64,000 nucleotides of DNA from the NCBI GenBank assembly GCA_030374805.1, contig JARGSG010000013.1:248001-312000 (forward strand), written 5' to 3'. This stretch comes from Gracilaria gracilis (lineage: Eukaryota > Rhodophyta > Florideophyceae > Gracilariales > Gracilariaceae). The notes under the pieces were generated by a model. That model did not search any database and was not told the origin of the DNA. It was given only the letters and a program-made list of their open reading frames with translations. The position numbers and the translations under genes are program-made. Shown here piece after piece: positions 9,332 to 19,900 of the stretch (its first letter is position 1; every line of letters starts with the position of its first letter).

Positions 9332-12100
9332 TTAAACTACAGAGTACTTCGAGCACTGGTGGTCAGACGGTCTCCATATTTGGGAAGCCTCCTCTAGCTT
9401 TTGTCTAATGTCACGTCTCGCCATCTTCACAGCTCGTCTTGTTGGACCTTCTATCAAGAAATGTAGTTTTCTTTCTCCAGGCGGCGGATTTCTACCAGGC
9501 GAATAAACATTTTCCCTTGTTGTTATCACACATCCAGTGAACTCTTCGACATCGTTCAAGGAATTCTTTCTCGTAACCTGCCACCGAGCATGTTGATGAT
9601 AGTCATTAATCTCCAGTTCGCAGGCAAAACACGGTTCTGAGTTGGTACTGTCCCCAACAATTACGTCTTCAGCGTCCTCTGCATCAGCATCCTGCAATCC
9701 AGTATTTCCGGGAGTATGTGACCTTTCACCCACATGCTTCGGGGCGGGGTATGCACTGCGTTGCACTGAAGCGTTTGGGTTTTGTCGCTGCGCGGCTGCG
9801 TTCTTGTTCCGGATGTTCACAAATGACAACACGCGGGCTTTCTCTGTCGCCAAGAGAGCACGACGACCCTTCTCATCCAACTTTCTGGTGTCAGCGGATG
9901 CTTTTGCCTGCTTCACTGCTCTCACCAGGAGACTTTCCACTTCTTGAGGTGCTAATGGACGATCTGGTATAGAAATTGGTAGTGACGGCGTTACAGACGT
10001 TCCGCTCTCTTTCTGAATACCAGTCGTGTTTAGAGACTTGTTGATGCGAACAATACCGTCGTCGTCACCATCATCTTCATCATCATCATCGTCATCACCA
10101 TCTTCACCTTTTCTTTCTTCACCATCGTACGCTTCACGGTGAAGCGCCTCCACACATCTGAAGTCGCTCTGAGCTACGACAAACTCTAAGCGTTCCCTGG
10201 CGATGGGTTCCAGCTGCGGCAAGAAAGCCGCGCTGGTAAGCTCTCGAACATGCTTTGGATCGCTCATATCCAAAGCAATACCGAGAGATATAGCTTCTTT
10301 TACAACATCGGTGCCGATCTCGACCATATCTTCTGTCGTAAGCCTACACAGCAGCTCAATGCCCGCGTACGTCGCATCGCATAGTGCTTTTCCAAACACG
10401 GGAACGAAAGAAAGAACAGTGCGGGCTATGGCCGTGTAAATGAGGCGTCGTTGCTGTTGTCGTAGATTTCTGTGCAGCTCATTGAGATTGCAGCACAGTT
10501 GCTTCATATCATCCACCATCTTCTCACTATTCTGCGCCAGCCTTTGAAATTCTTCGGCTGCCCGTTGTGTCCACTCCTCCAGCTGATACACCCGTGTATG
10601 CAATGAGCATATTTCGTCCATAACCTTCTCCATTGCAATCTGGAGTAGAAGACGGTTTTCGCGGATCTCTGAGCGTATTTCGATTGCATGGCTTACCCAA
10701 ACTGCAGAGCATTCAGGTACGAAACCAATGGTCTCTGCATATCTTATCACAACTGAACCTACGACGTGCTCCTCTCTATTGAGTCTCAATTTCGAGACAG
10801 GAAGGTACACGTTTTCTAACAGGTACCCAGCTGATCCTCTCAAACAAGACAGTTCACGTTCTGTAAACTGACCTGTGCGCACAAGCAAGAGAAGCAAATT
10901 GTGAGCCTCCAACAGCGAAAACAGTGAGCGTATATTTGTGCTACGCAACACTTCAAGCAGCCACTCAGTTGTGGAAGATGTCTGAACGCCGATCATGAAC
11001 CGATGCCACATCTTATCAACATCATCAGAAAACTGTTCCCGCAAGGTTCGACGCAAATTGCAACCGCTGGGCAAAAGAGACAGCGAAGTATCCTTGTCGA
11101 GATTGGCGATGTGCAAATCCGCTCCGTATTCGACCAGAATGCTCGCGACAGCCTGGCTACGATCAATGATGAAACGATCAAGTGCGAAATGAATAGCGGT
11201 GTTACCCTGTTCATCAATGGAATTAACCTGCGCGTTAGCGTTCAGTAACGTTTTCACGATGTCTGTTTGCGCATGATGTGAGGCCCACATGAGAGCGGTG
11301 CTTGCGGTCTGATTGGCGCGATTCACGTCTACGTTCGCTTCTAGAAGTACGCCGACGGTGTCCTCATTTCCACAGGCAGCGGCCAGCATCAATGCGTTTG
11401 CTCCATACGGATTAACGTGGTGCGGGTCTGCGCCAGCATTCAATAAGAGCTTGACGACCGGAGATTGTGCATTCACAGCAGCGTAGGTAAGAGGGGTGTC
11501 ACCATCATTATCCACATGATGGACGTTTGCATTGGCTTGTCAAAGGGTTTTAACGCAAGCAATATGAGGTGTGAAGAGCGCAGTACGTCCAAAACGATCA
11601 GAAATTTCAAGTTGAGCGCCATTTTTGATCAAGGTGTGCAGCACAAGAGGCCGCTTTTTCCGAGCGGCAATGACAAGCGCTGAGAGATTGCGCTTATCAA
11701 CACAATTAAGGTCAGCACCGGCTTCAATGAGCATTTGAGCTACAGCAAGATGACCATAACAAGCAGCATTTCTCAAAGCAGTATAACCATCAAGGTCGGC
11801 ATGGTTGACATTAGCACCCGCTCGTAGCAAAACTTGAACCACTTGCTGTTCACAAAAACCCGCGGCCAGATTCAAAGCAGTGCGGTTGAGGTTGTTGACA
11901 TGATGAACATTGGCCTCTAGTTGCAGCAATGTGTTGATAAAATTGACATGTCCACAACGAGCGGCCCTGAGCAGAGCGATAAACCGTTTGGGGCCCTGAT
12001 AGTCGACATGAACCCCCTCGTCCAATAAACGCAACACGGAAGGTACATCATGACTACGAGTGGACAAGAGAAGCTCTTCCCCTGGCAAAGCGGACATCAC
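9332..12100 (-). CDS. Ankyrin-repeat protein with PRP5/DDX46-type C-terminal domain; one in-frame TGA
   Basis: The frame from ATG 12100 to 9332 is 922 codons with one internal TGA (11540-11542, about residue 187). Residues about 1-350 form roughly ten ankyrin repeats (DLDGYTALRNAACYGHLAVA, DNDGDTPLTYAA, NPYGANALMLAAACG). A helical coiled-coil middle and an acidic Asp-rich run follow. The last 100 residues (ELEIND, ARWQVT, ITTRENVYSPGRNPPPGERK, LIEGPT, terminal KYSVV) match what is known of the extreme C-terminus of the splicing helicase PRP5/DDX46, yet no helicase motifs are present. I infer a spliceosome-linked adaptor or a domain fusion. The TGA falls in an ankyrin helix where Leu is expected, so it is a recent nonsense change, readthrough or a sequence error. 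Confidence 0.75.
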
Positions 12101-12260
12101 GTATGGTCAAGCGATGTGTAAAAAGGCAAGAAAAAAGTGAAACGCAGCTGAAACGACGAGATCGACATGTCTGAAGCAGCAACAAGGGGAAAATAAAGTG
12201 CCCTTTGTAAGCAAGCCACATACGCGAGAGGAGACAACGGACTTGGAGTCGGTGGAATAA

Positions 12261-13045
12261 CTACGGTCCAGAATTGTGTCGGAGCTTCTCGACGGGCGGT
12301 GGAGCTCTGCGAGTGCGAATTAAAGCGGTCTCGACTCGAGACTCGAGCACCGTATGCCACGGGGTGGCAATTTGTGTGTGCTGAACTCTAGCTTGACCAT
12401 AGGCATCCGGAGCAACTAGCTGCTCGGGCAAGACTTGTACAGTCTCGGAGGTGGGCTGGGGAAGGGTTTCGTCGTAGGCCTCTGAATTATCGATACCACC
12501 GTCCCAGCCATAGAAGAAGCCTGATTGATCTGGGATGAAAGAGGCATTCTTACATGTGTCGATTCGCGAAAGACCGACAAACCAGTCGGCAGAGGGAACG
12601 ATCTTGGCAATGCAACTGATTAATGTGAAGTTACCCTCTCCTTTAACGGATATGGCGAGGAAGTTTTTGGAGGTAGCGGTTGCGTTTTGATCACTGAAGT
12701 GAGGTATTGCAGAACGTCATTCTGTCGCTTGGCTTGTTCGAGCTCCTTCTCGATGAGTTCATTGGAAATTGGTGAGCAGAGTGCGGACGCCTGGACTGAT
12801 ACGCGTGCCCGCCTGCCAGAGCTTGTAGTCGGGGTTGTGGTTGGCGCAGATGAGGGGGGAGAAGCCAGGCTCGATGGAATTATCGGTGGTGGGGAAGGAG
12901 AAGTCGGTCTCTGGGGACCAGTTGTACTCGAAGGTGATAAGATAGGACTGGATACCTGTACATGGGTAGTTGGCGTGACAGAGGGGCAGGATGCGGCGAG
13001 GAACAGGCAGAGATGGAGAAGAGGAGGGAAGAGAGGGGGAGGCAT
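12261..13045 (-). pseudogene. Secreted spondin-domain protein, frame-disrupted
   Basis: The minus strand reads a Spondin_N domain in pieces. Frame one gives TFEYNWSPETDFSFP, GFSPLICANHN and KLWQAGTRISPGVRTLL (about 12940-12765). A second frame gives the helical NELIEKELEQAKRQND segment. The first frame returns for the diagnostic block KIVPSADWFVGLSRIDTC and the acidic FFYGWDGGIDNSEAYDE (about 12630-12480), ending at TAG 12261-12263. An ATG at 13045 starts a signal-peptide-like PPLLHLCLFLAA in a third frame. Spondin domains are extracellular and matrix-linked. Short introns could explain the frame changes, but I see no convincing splice sites, so I treat it as broken. Only 160 bases separate it from the ankyrin gene start. 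Confidence 0.6.
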
Positions 13046-13082
13046 CGAAGGGAAGGACGACGAGGGCGCGAGATGGGCAGAT

Positions 13083-13098
13083 AGAGAGAGAGAGAGAC
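13083..13098. repeat. AG dinucleotide tract at LINE 3' end
   Basis: An AGAGAGAGAGAGAG tract sits just beyond the LINE endonuclease stop and an AATAAA-like signal on the minus strand. It may be the simple-sequence tail of the LINE insertion. Confidence 0.5.
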
Positions 13099-13129
13099 CT
13101 TTATTTCAGGAAATAAAGACAAACGTTGA

Positions 13130-15303
13130 TCACGCCGACGTGGCAGCGTGTGGGTGCATGTGAAGCATCCAGCGCCGACGATTTACGGCAGCGGCTGTCA
13201 ATTGCAGAACAATTCGTTCTAAGCGCAGGACCGAGAAATGGTACTCATTGACGGGGTTTGAGCCGCGTACGCTGCTGGCGTACTCCGCAACACGGCGAGA
13301 AAATCGTCTTCCGGACTCTCCCAGGCCGCCGTGAACGTCGAAACCGAACGGAACGAATTCGACATTATTGGCGCCACAAAGCGAGCTGTACTTCGAGCTT
13401 GTAAACTAATCCGCCTTTGTGGCTGCAGCGGCTGCCGTTTTGGACGCTGCTACCGCAAATCCTCTGCTGTTGGGGCTAACCACAGTAACATCGATACCTA
13501 CTGGTTTTGAGTTAAACCTTATGTCATCAATTACAAGGTCCAGGCGCCATTGCGCGGTCTCCTCAAGATGTTGTTGAGAGGAAAATTTCCACTCTCGTGA
13601 AACAGCTAAGCACAACGGTGGTTGTTTTAGAAGAGTTTAAAAGCAATCACGCAATGCATTGTGACGTCGTGTGGCTTCCAATCCCACCGGGCATACCATC
13701 GCATGGTAGCCAAGAGGATCAAGAGTTGGAACCGAAGCTTCGTTGGAATGAGCACAAAGAGGGCAAGGCGTGTTGCTAAAGAGCCGCTCACCAAGACGAA
13801 GATCATTCATAGTCTTCATAATCTCCGGCGGAGTGGTCGGGTTGAAGATAGGGTGAATGAATGATGTGAAGCAAAGGGACGCTTCCATTGTACTGACTGA
13901 TTTCAATCGGGCATGTTGCAATCTGTGTGGCTGTGAGCCAGATTGGGGTGGTGCTTGAAGCAATGCCAGAAGTTCAACGATTGAATCATGGTATAGATGT
14001 TGCAGCTTTGAAAGAGACCCATTCTCACCAGCGCGCGCTGACAAGACATCAAATGAGAACTCGTTCGGCAGTTCATAAGAATCTTTGATGACAGAAGCGA
14101 TCTGGGCAAGACGTATAATATGTGACGGTACTAAACCGTATGGCTGTAAAGCACGTTGGATTTCTGCGTTAATAAGGGACCAGACCGCCATGAAGGATGA
14201 GATGAATGCTGCATTCCTCACCCAAGATGCACTAAAAAGGCCGAGGCCTCCTTTAGAGAACGGGAGGCATGCTCGTCTCCATCTTTGTAGGCTTACTTCT
14301 CTGTGGATCTGGTGGAACACCCTTCGCTGTTGTTCGTCGAAGTTTTCGACCTCAACTTGGGTTAGGTGCGGCGGGGTGGTTCGCAGAATGTAAGTTAAAT
14401 TACAAGCACCAGCGCAGAAACGGAGTGATGTAAGGGCCATATTCGGGTCATTCAACGCAGCAAGAGCTTCGCAAAGCGCTTTTCGCTTTTCTCTACGAGA
14501 CTTTAGCAGCTTCTTGATGGCATCTCCGTGGCCCATTGGAGCACCGAGCACATTTACAGCCTTATCATGATTTATTCTTGCTGTAAAGGCAGGAATAATC
14601 GTGCTTCGCCACCACCACGCAAAAGACTTGCGTACGTTTCGGACAAAGCCTATTTTCACGCCTTCGGAGTTGAGCGATTCGATGAAGGCAGTGGCCATAG
14701 ATCTTTTGATGAGAATGTTGCCGTCGTCTGCGTAGAAGAGATTGAGGACTGGCTGGAAACGTTCTTGAAGCTTGAGGACCATGGGATGAAGCGCCAACGC
14801 GAAAAGAAGCGGGCTGAGAGGGTCGCCATGTTGCGTTCCTGTCTTACTATCGATGATAAAATTTCCGAAGCGTAAAGGAATTGCTTCTCGATAGCAGTAG
14901 TGAACGAAACGAGCCATGGATGGGGCATTTTCAATGACGCTTGTAAGGATAAGTTGTCGTTCAACTGCATTGAACGCAATAGTAGCATCAATACTGAGTA
15001 GGACAAGGTCTTCTCGTCGCAGTTTGTTGGACACATTGCGAAGAATGTGGACGATCGCCCCGCTCCCACATGACGTACCTACGCCGAGTTGATGCGGCCG
15101 CAGATAGGACTGTACTGAGGGGTCTCGAGACATGGTTTGGGCTACCATACGTGCGATAAACCTACGCCACACGAGTCCTATCGCTAAGGGACGCAGTTTG
15201 GATGAATTCGGTTTTGGGATGCCAATTAGGCTCCCTGTAGAAAACCACTGTTCAGAGCCAAGAGGCAGGAGGCCGGCGATGACACAGTTGGCAATTGAGT
15301 CCT
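13130..15303 (-). pseudogene. LINE-type reverse transcriptase with restriction-like endonuclease
   Basis: Reverse transcriptase blocks run in order: IPKPNSSKLRPLAIG, LLSIDATIAFNAV, TGTQHGDPLSPLLFALAL and the catalytic FYADDG (about 14700). A zinc knuckle CPLCAHS...GYHAMVCP follows near 13720. After an in-frame TAA (13637-13639) the same frame gives a PD-(D/E)XK-like endonuclease (RLDLVIDD, VGIDVTVVSP). After an in-frame TAG (13406-13408) it continues with KYSSLCGANNVEFVPFGFDVH and ends at TGA 13130-13132. RT plus zinc finger plus RLE is the layout of RLE-type non-LTR elements. An AATAAA-like signal and a TC repeat follow (about 13085-13115). The 5' end is truncated within a repeat-coding gene at about 15303. 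Confidence 0.8.
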
Positions 15304-16954
15304 TGACCAACGCCACCTGCTGTCTTCTTCAGCCCTCCACCAATTTCTTCTCTTGTCTTTTTCAGCCCTTGACCAACAGCATCAGCGGTCTTTTTCAAAC
15401 CTTGCCCGACGCCATCCGCAGTCTTCTTTATGCCGCCGCTAATGTCCTCCCCAGTTCGTTTGAGTCTATTCCCAACTCCATCAGCGGTCTTTTTCAAACC
15501 GTGACCGACACCATCCGCAGGTTTTTTCAGACCGTTACCGATGCCCTCTCCGGTACGCTTCAGCCCATGTCGAACTCCATCAGCAGTCTTCTTCACACCC
15601 TCTGCCGTTTTCTTAATACCATCACCGATGCCTTCGCTAGTCTTCTTCAAACCATGCCCAACTCCATCCGCAGTCTTTTTCACCCTGTCAGCGGTCTTCT
15701 TGATGCCGACTTCTAAACACTCTCCAGTCTTGCCCAAACCAGCACCGACACCTTCTGCAGTTTTCTTAGCGGCTGTTCCGATACGGTCGTCGGTCTTTTT
15801 CATTCCTTCGCCAACCTTTCTCGCACCAGTCTAGACACCGTCAACAGTCTTCTTCACACCGGTGTTAATACCTTCAGCAACCTTCTTCGTTCCACCAGCA
15901 ATTTCATCGGCTACCTTCTTAGTTCCTCCTCCAATCTCTTCAGCAATCTTTTTAACACCCTCGCCGATGTTTTCGCTGACCTTCTTCACGCCACCGACTA
16001 TCTTCTTTATTCATCCTCCAACTCCATCTTCAGTTTTCTTCACTCCTTGTTCAATGCCAGTAACCACCTTCTGTGTGGAGCCCCCAACCTTATCAACAAC
16101 TTGAGGGATAGTTTCCTTAAACTTGTTAGGCATGGCAACTGCAATTATTGCTTTCCGTGCCTTTAAAAGGCGTCGTCGCTTTGAATGAAGGTTTGACATG
16201 TCTCTCCGACTCGCGTTCTCTGGGGCGTTCGATACCATGACCCATTTGTGCTGCAAGGCGCCAAGAGGTGTAAGGCGTTTGTTCGGATCAACGTTGAGCA
16301 AACCTTTGACGAGACTCATAGCTTCTTCAGAGATACCCTTCCGCAGCACACTTGGAAAGGGAATGCGGCCTTCGATGACGTTATCGAAGTATTGCTTCGT
16401 GTTCTTACCCGCAAATGGAAGCCTTCCGGTAAGGATGGTATAAAGAATAACGCCGCAAGCCCATGAATCGACAGGAGGACCTTGTTCTTGTTTAAAATGA
16501 TCTCAGTTGCCATGAAATAAGCAGTGCCGACTTGAATGTGCATTGTGTTGTCTTACTCATGCGCCGGATCAAGAAAGCTCGCAAAACCAAAGTCGGTGAC
16601 CTTTATGTCCAACGGCCAACTGCGGTTTACGCATAGAATATTCTCCGGCTTGAGATCAAGATGCACGATTGAATGGCGGTGAAGAAATTCTACAGCAGTG
16701 AACAGAGAACGAATAATCAGTCAGTCATCCAGCCCATCTTCCATCTGGATACTCACAGCTTCGTATTGCTTCTTCGCTTCTTCATGACCTTCTGATCGTG
16801 AATTTCTGGCCCTGCGCCCAAGACGTTCATTAGCGGTGCACCAGCCGAGGGATGGATATTGGGATGCGGCTGCAGCGCCGCGATACAGAACGCCCCCAAA
16901 TATATTTAAGGCTCCTTTCCAAAAGGGCATTCCACAGTGCCTGCAGATCATCAC
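15304..16954 (-). pseudogene. Decayed Ser/Thr kinase fused to 11-residue amphipathic repeats
   Basis: Minus-strand reading gives a CaMK-like kinase C-lobe: [20 protein letters not shown] (HxD loop, about 16640), VTDFGFAS (DFG), VGTAYFMATE (APE equivalent). After a frame change come PPVDSWACGVILYTILTG and DPNKRLTPLGALQHKWV. The N-lobe with its ATP-binding lysine is not found. The C-terminal frame then runs into about two dozen repeats of an 11-residue unit (KKTADGVGQGL and variants) down to 15304, where the LINE cuts it. In-frame stops: 16721-16723, 16553-16555, 16011-16013 and 15831-15833. The 11-mers resemble the periodicity of LEA-3 and synuclein repeats, which form amphipathic helices on membranes. 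Residues before the kinase (MMICRHCGMPF, from 16954) may be unrelated. Confidence 0.65.
16901..16910 (+). promoter_or_regulatory. Possible TATA box before the Ty3/gypsy pol
   Basis: TATATTTAAG lies 95 bases before an ATG in good context (CACCATGG, 16996). If used, pol of the downstream element would start from its own promoter without an upstream gag. Confidence 0.35.
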
Positions 16955-16995
16955 ATGCTGACGAAGTGCTCTCCACGGCGACCTACCACACCACC

Positions 16996-19900
16996 ATGGC
17001 CGATTCCAAATTGGTCAACACCGTCTTGGGGTCCAGTGAGGATGAAGATACCATTCCCAAAATTCTCTCCTCTTTTCGGAAACTACAAAGTTTTCGCCGA
17101 CCTCGGGATATCCGACCATTATATGGTTCGGCAGTTATCCGTTCTCGACACGGGTGCTGGTCCAAACTTTTTGGTTCAATCGCTCATTCCGCCGCAGTTA
17201 TTGTCTCAGATTCGGCCGGCCCCGCCGACCGAGATAGCGGATGCAAACAATAGGCCCCTTTCAATCGTGGGAGTAATTGACCTGATTGTCAGGCTTGGCC
17301 GTTGCGTTGTCCGCTTGGACTTCATAGTCTGTAAGCGTTTAGCCGCGCCGGTCATACTCCGATGTGATTTCTGCGACCGTTTTGCCGAAGCAATTCGACC
17401 ACGGAAAAGGACCGTCGAGCTGGAGGACGGCACAACAGTGCCAATTGTTCGGCGACCTTTACGAAAGGCTTTCAAGAAGCAAGTTCCATTGCCAGGGGCC
17501 CAGCAGCCAGCGGAATCGCACCGTTCGTCTACGAAGCTCCGAGTGGCTCGGTCTATTTGCATTCCACCGGAATCCCAGACATGGGTCACGGTCACGTCCC
17601 TACAGCACGGCCTGCAAACCGTTCAGCCATTGCCTCTCCTTTACGAAAGGCAGAACGTGGCCCTCGCGAATGGGATTGTACTTGTTGAGCCAGAAAAGCC
17701 CTTCGGGGTATTTGTTGCTAATTTCAGCTCCTCCCAACAGAGGTTGGTAAAGAACCAAGTCATTGGTTCCATGTTACCACACCCGGTGGCTATTGTACCC
17801 ACACAGGTCTCTACCGCCGAGGTTCTCGGAATTCTCGAAGCTGAGGAGGGAGAGGGGAAGTGCGCTGACACAACCGTACCAAAGACTTCGTCGGGAGACG
17901 CTGCGCCGAACTCGTCTTGTAAAGAAGTGTTGAACTCGTCGAAAGAAGCAACGCCGACGCTGTCGGAAGGAAGGCCAGAATAACCTGGATCTGAGAAGAA
18001 GGACCCCGTACAGGAGCTCGAGTCTCTAGACTTTAACCATGTCCCAGAGTCTCACCGTGAGAAGTTACGGGATATGCTACGTGAGTTCACCCCCATGTGG
18101 GACGGTTCCCTTGGGAAAATTGGGATCACCGAACATCGGATAGATTTGATGCCGAACACTCGGCCAATCTCGCAACACCCCTACAGGGCAGGACCGACAG
18201 CTCGGGAAGAAGAAAAGACTCAAGTCGAGAAGATGCTCCGCGCCGGAGTCATTGAACCGGCTCAGTCGCCATGGGCCTCGCCCGTGGTACTCGCTCCCAA
18301 ACCCGATGGGTCTTGGCGTTTTTGTATCGATTACCGCAAGCTTAACGCGGCTACCGTCAAGGACGTGTATCCCATCCCGAGGATGGACGAATGTATCGAT
18401 TCGCTCGGAAGCGCAAAGGTGTTCACGACCCTCGACGCGAACTGCGGATATTGGCAAGTCCCAGTTAGGGCAGAGGACCGTGATAAAACGGCGTTTGTAT
18501 GTCATCAAGGACTATACCGATTCAACCGGATGCCCTTCGGGCTCACAAACGCCCCTGCCACTTTCCAAAGAGCAGTGGATATTTTGCTTGCCCGCTTTAA
18601 GTGGAAAACGTGCCTGGTATACCTGGATGACATCATTGTGTTCTCCAGTAACCTGGACGAGCACTTGACCCACGTTCGGGAGGTGATGCGAGTCCTACTA
18701 GAGGCAGGCATCACACTGAAGTTGAAGAAGTGCGAGTTCTTTACCGATACCGTGAAATATCTCGGCCACATAATCCGTCCGGGACGGCTATCGATTGACG
18801 CTGTACGTGTGCGGTCCCTCAAGGAGGCCAAATACCCACGGACTCAGACGGAACTCCGATCCTTCCTCGGCCTTTGCAATGTCTACCGCCGTTTTATTCC
18901 GCCCTTCGCAGATATAGCAGCTCCATTGAATGAACTCTTGCAAAAGGGACAGCCAGTGAAACTGGAACCATTCGATGACCGTAAGGCAACGGCATTCTCA
19001 TCGCTCATTGATGCAGTAACTTCGCCGCCAATTCTTTCCCTGCCGAAACTCGGATTGCCCTATGCCATCGATACGGATGCCAGCAATTTCCAGATCGGCT
19101 GTGCCCTGTTTCAGACCACGGAGAGTGGCGAACGACTTCCAATTGGTTTTTGGTCTCGAAGCTTTAACGTGCATGAAAGGAATTACTCGGTACCCGAGAA
19201 AGAATGCTTAGCAGTAGTCTGGGCTCTCCAGACGCTGCGACCGTACCTCATGGGAGGACATTTTACCGTTCATACCGACCATTCGGCTCTGCGATGGCTT
19301 CTCTCGATTGCGGAGCCCTCTGGCCGCTTGATGCGGTGGAGGCTAATATTATCGGAGTTCAACTTCGACGTGCAGTACAAGAAGGGAATCCTGAACACTC
19401 AGGCTGATGCACTTTCCCGCTTACCGACTGCGGCCGAAGCTGAGCCAGTCGATGATCTGGAAATACCCTGTTTCTTTATGAAGGACGACGAAGACAAAGA
19501 TTTGGAGGGATGGGACGTCTATGACGCTGTCTTAGCCGTTTCAGATACGGAGCCAGTACCGGGATCATTCGTGCCGATAACACCGGAAGAACTGATCCGG
19601 GAACAGTATACGGACCCGTTCTGCAGTAGGGTGCGCGCCCGTCTGAACGGTGGAGCTCAACTGCCTTTTGTCATGAACGACCAAGGATTCTTGGTTCGAA
19701 CGGTTACTGACCGACCACAGATTGTGGTACCTTACTCGCTTCAATCTCGAGTCTTGCATTTGTCGCATTACGCGAAGTTGTCGGCCCACCCTGGTGGAAG
19801 GGAGTTGTACTACACCCTCAGGAAGGACTTCTATTGGCCAGCTATGGCATTCGATGCGTACGCCACTGCTCGTGGATGCTCTGGTTGTGCAAAGAACCGC

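Noticed and set aside
15132-16104. Plus-strand frames rich in Pro/Ser/Phe
   Set aside because: They are the antisense shadow of the 11-residue repeat frame, which runs in one phase on the minus strand and is fused to a kinase.
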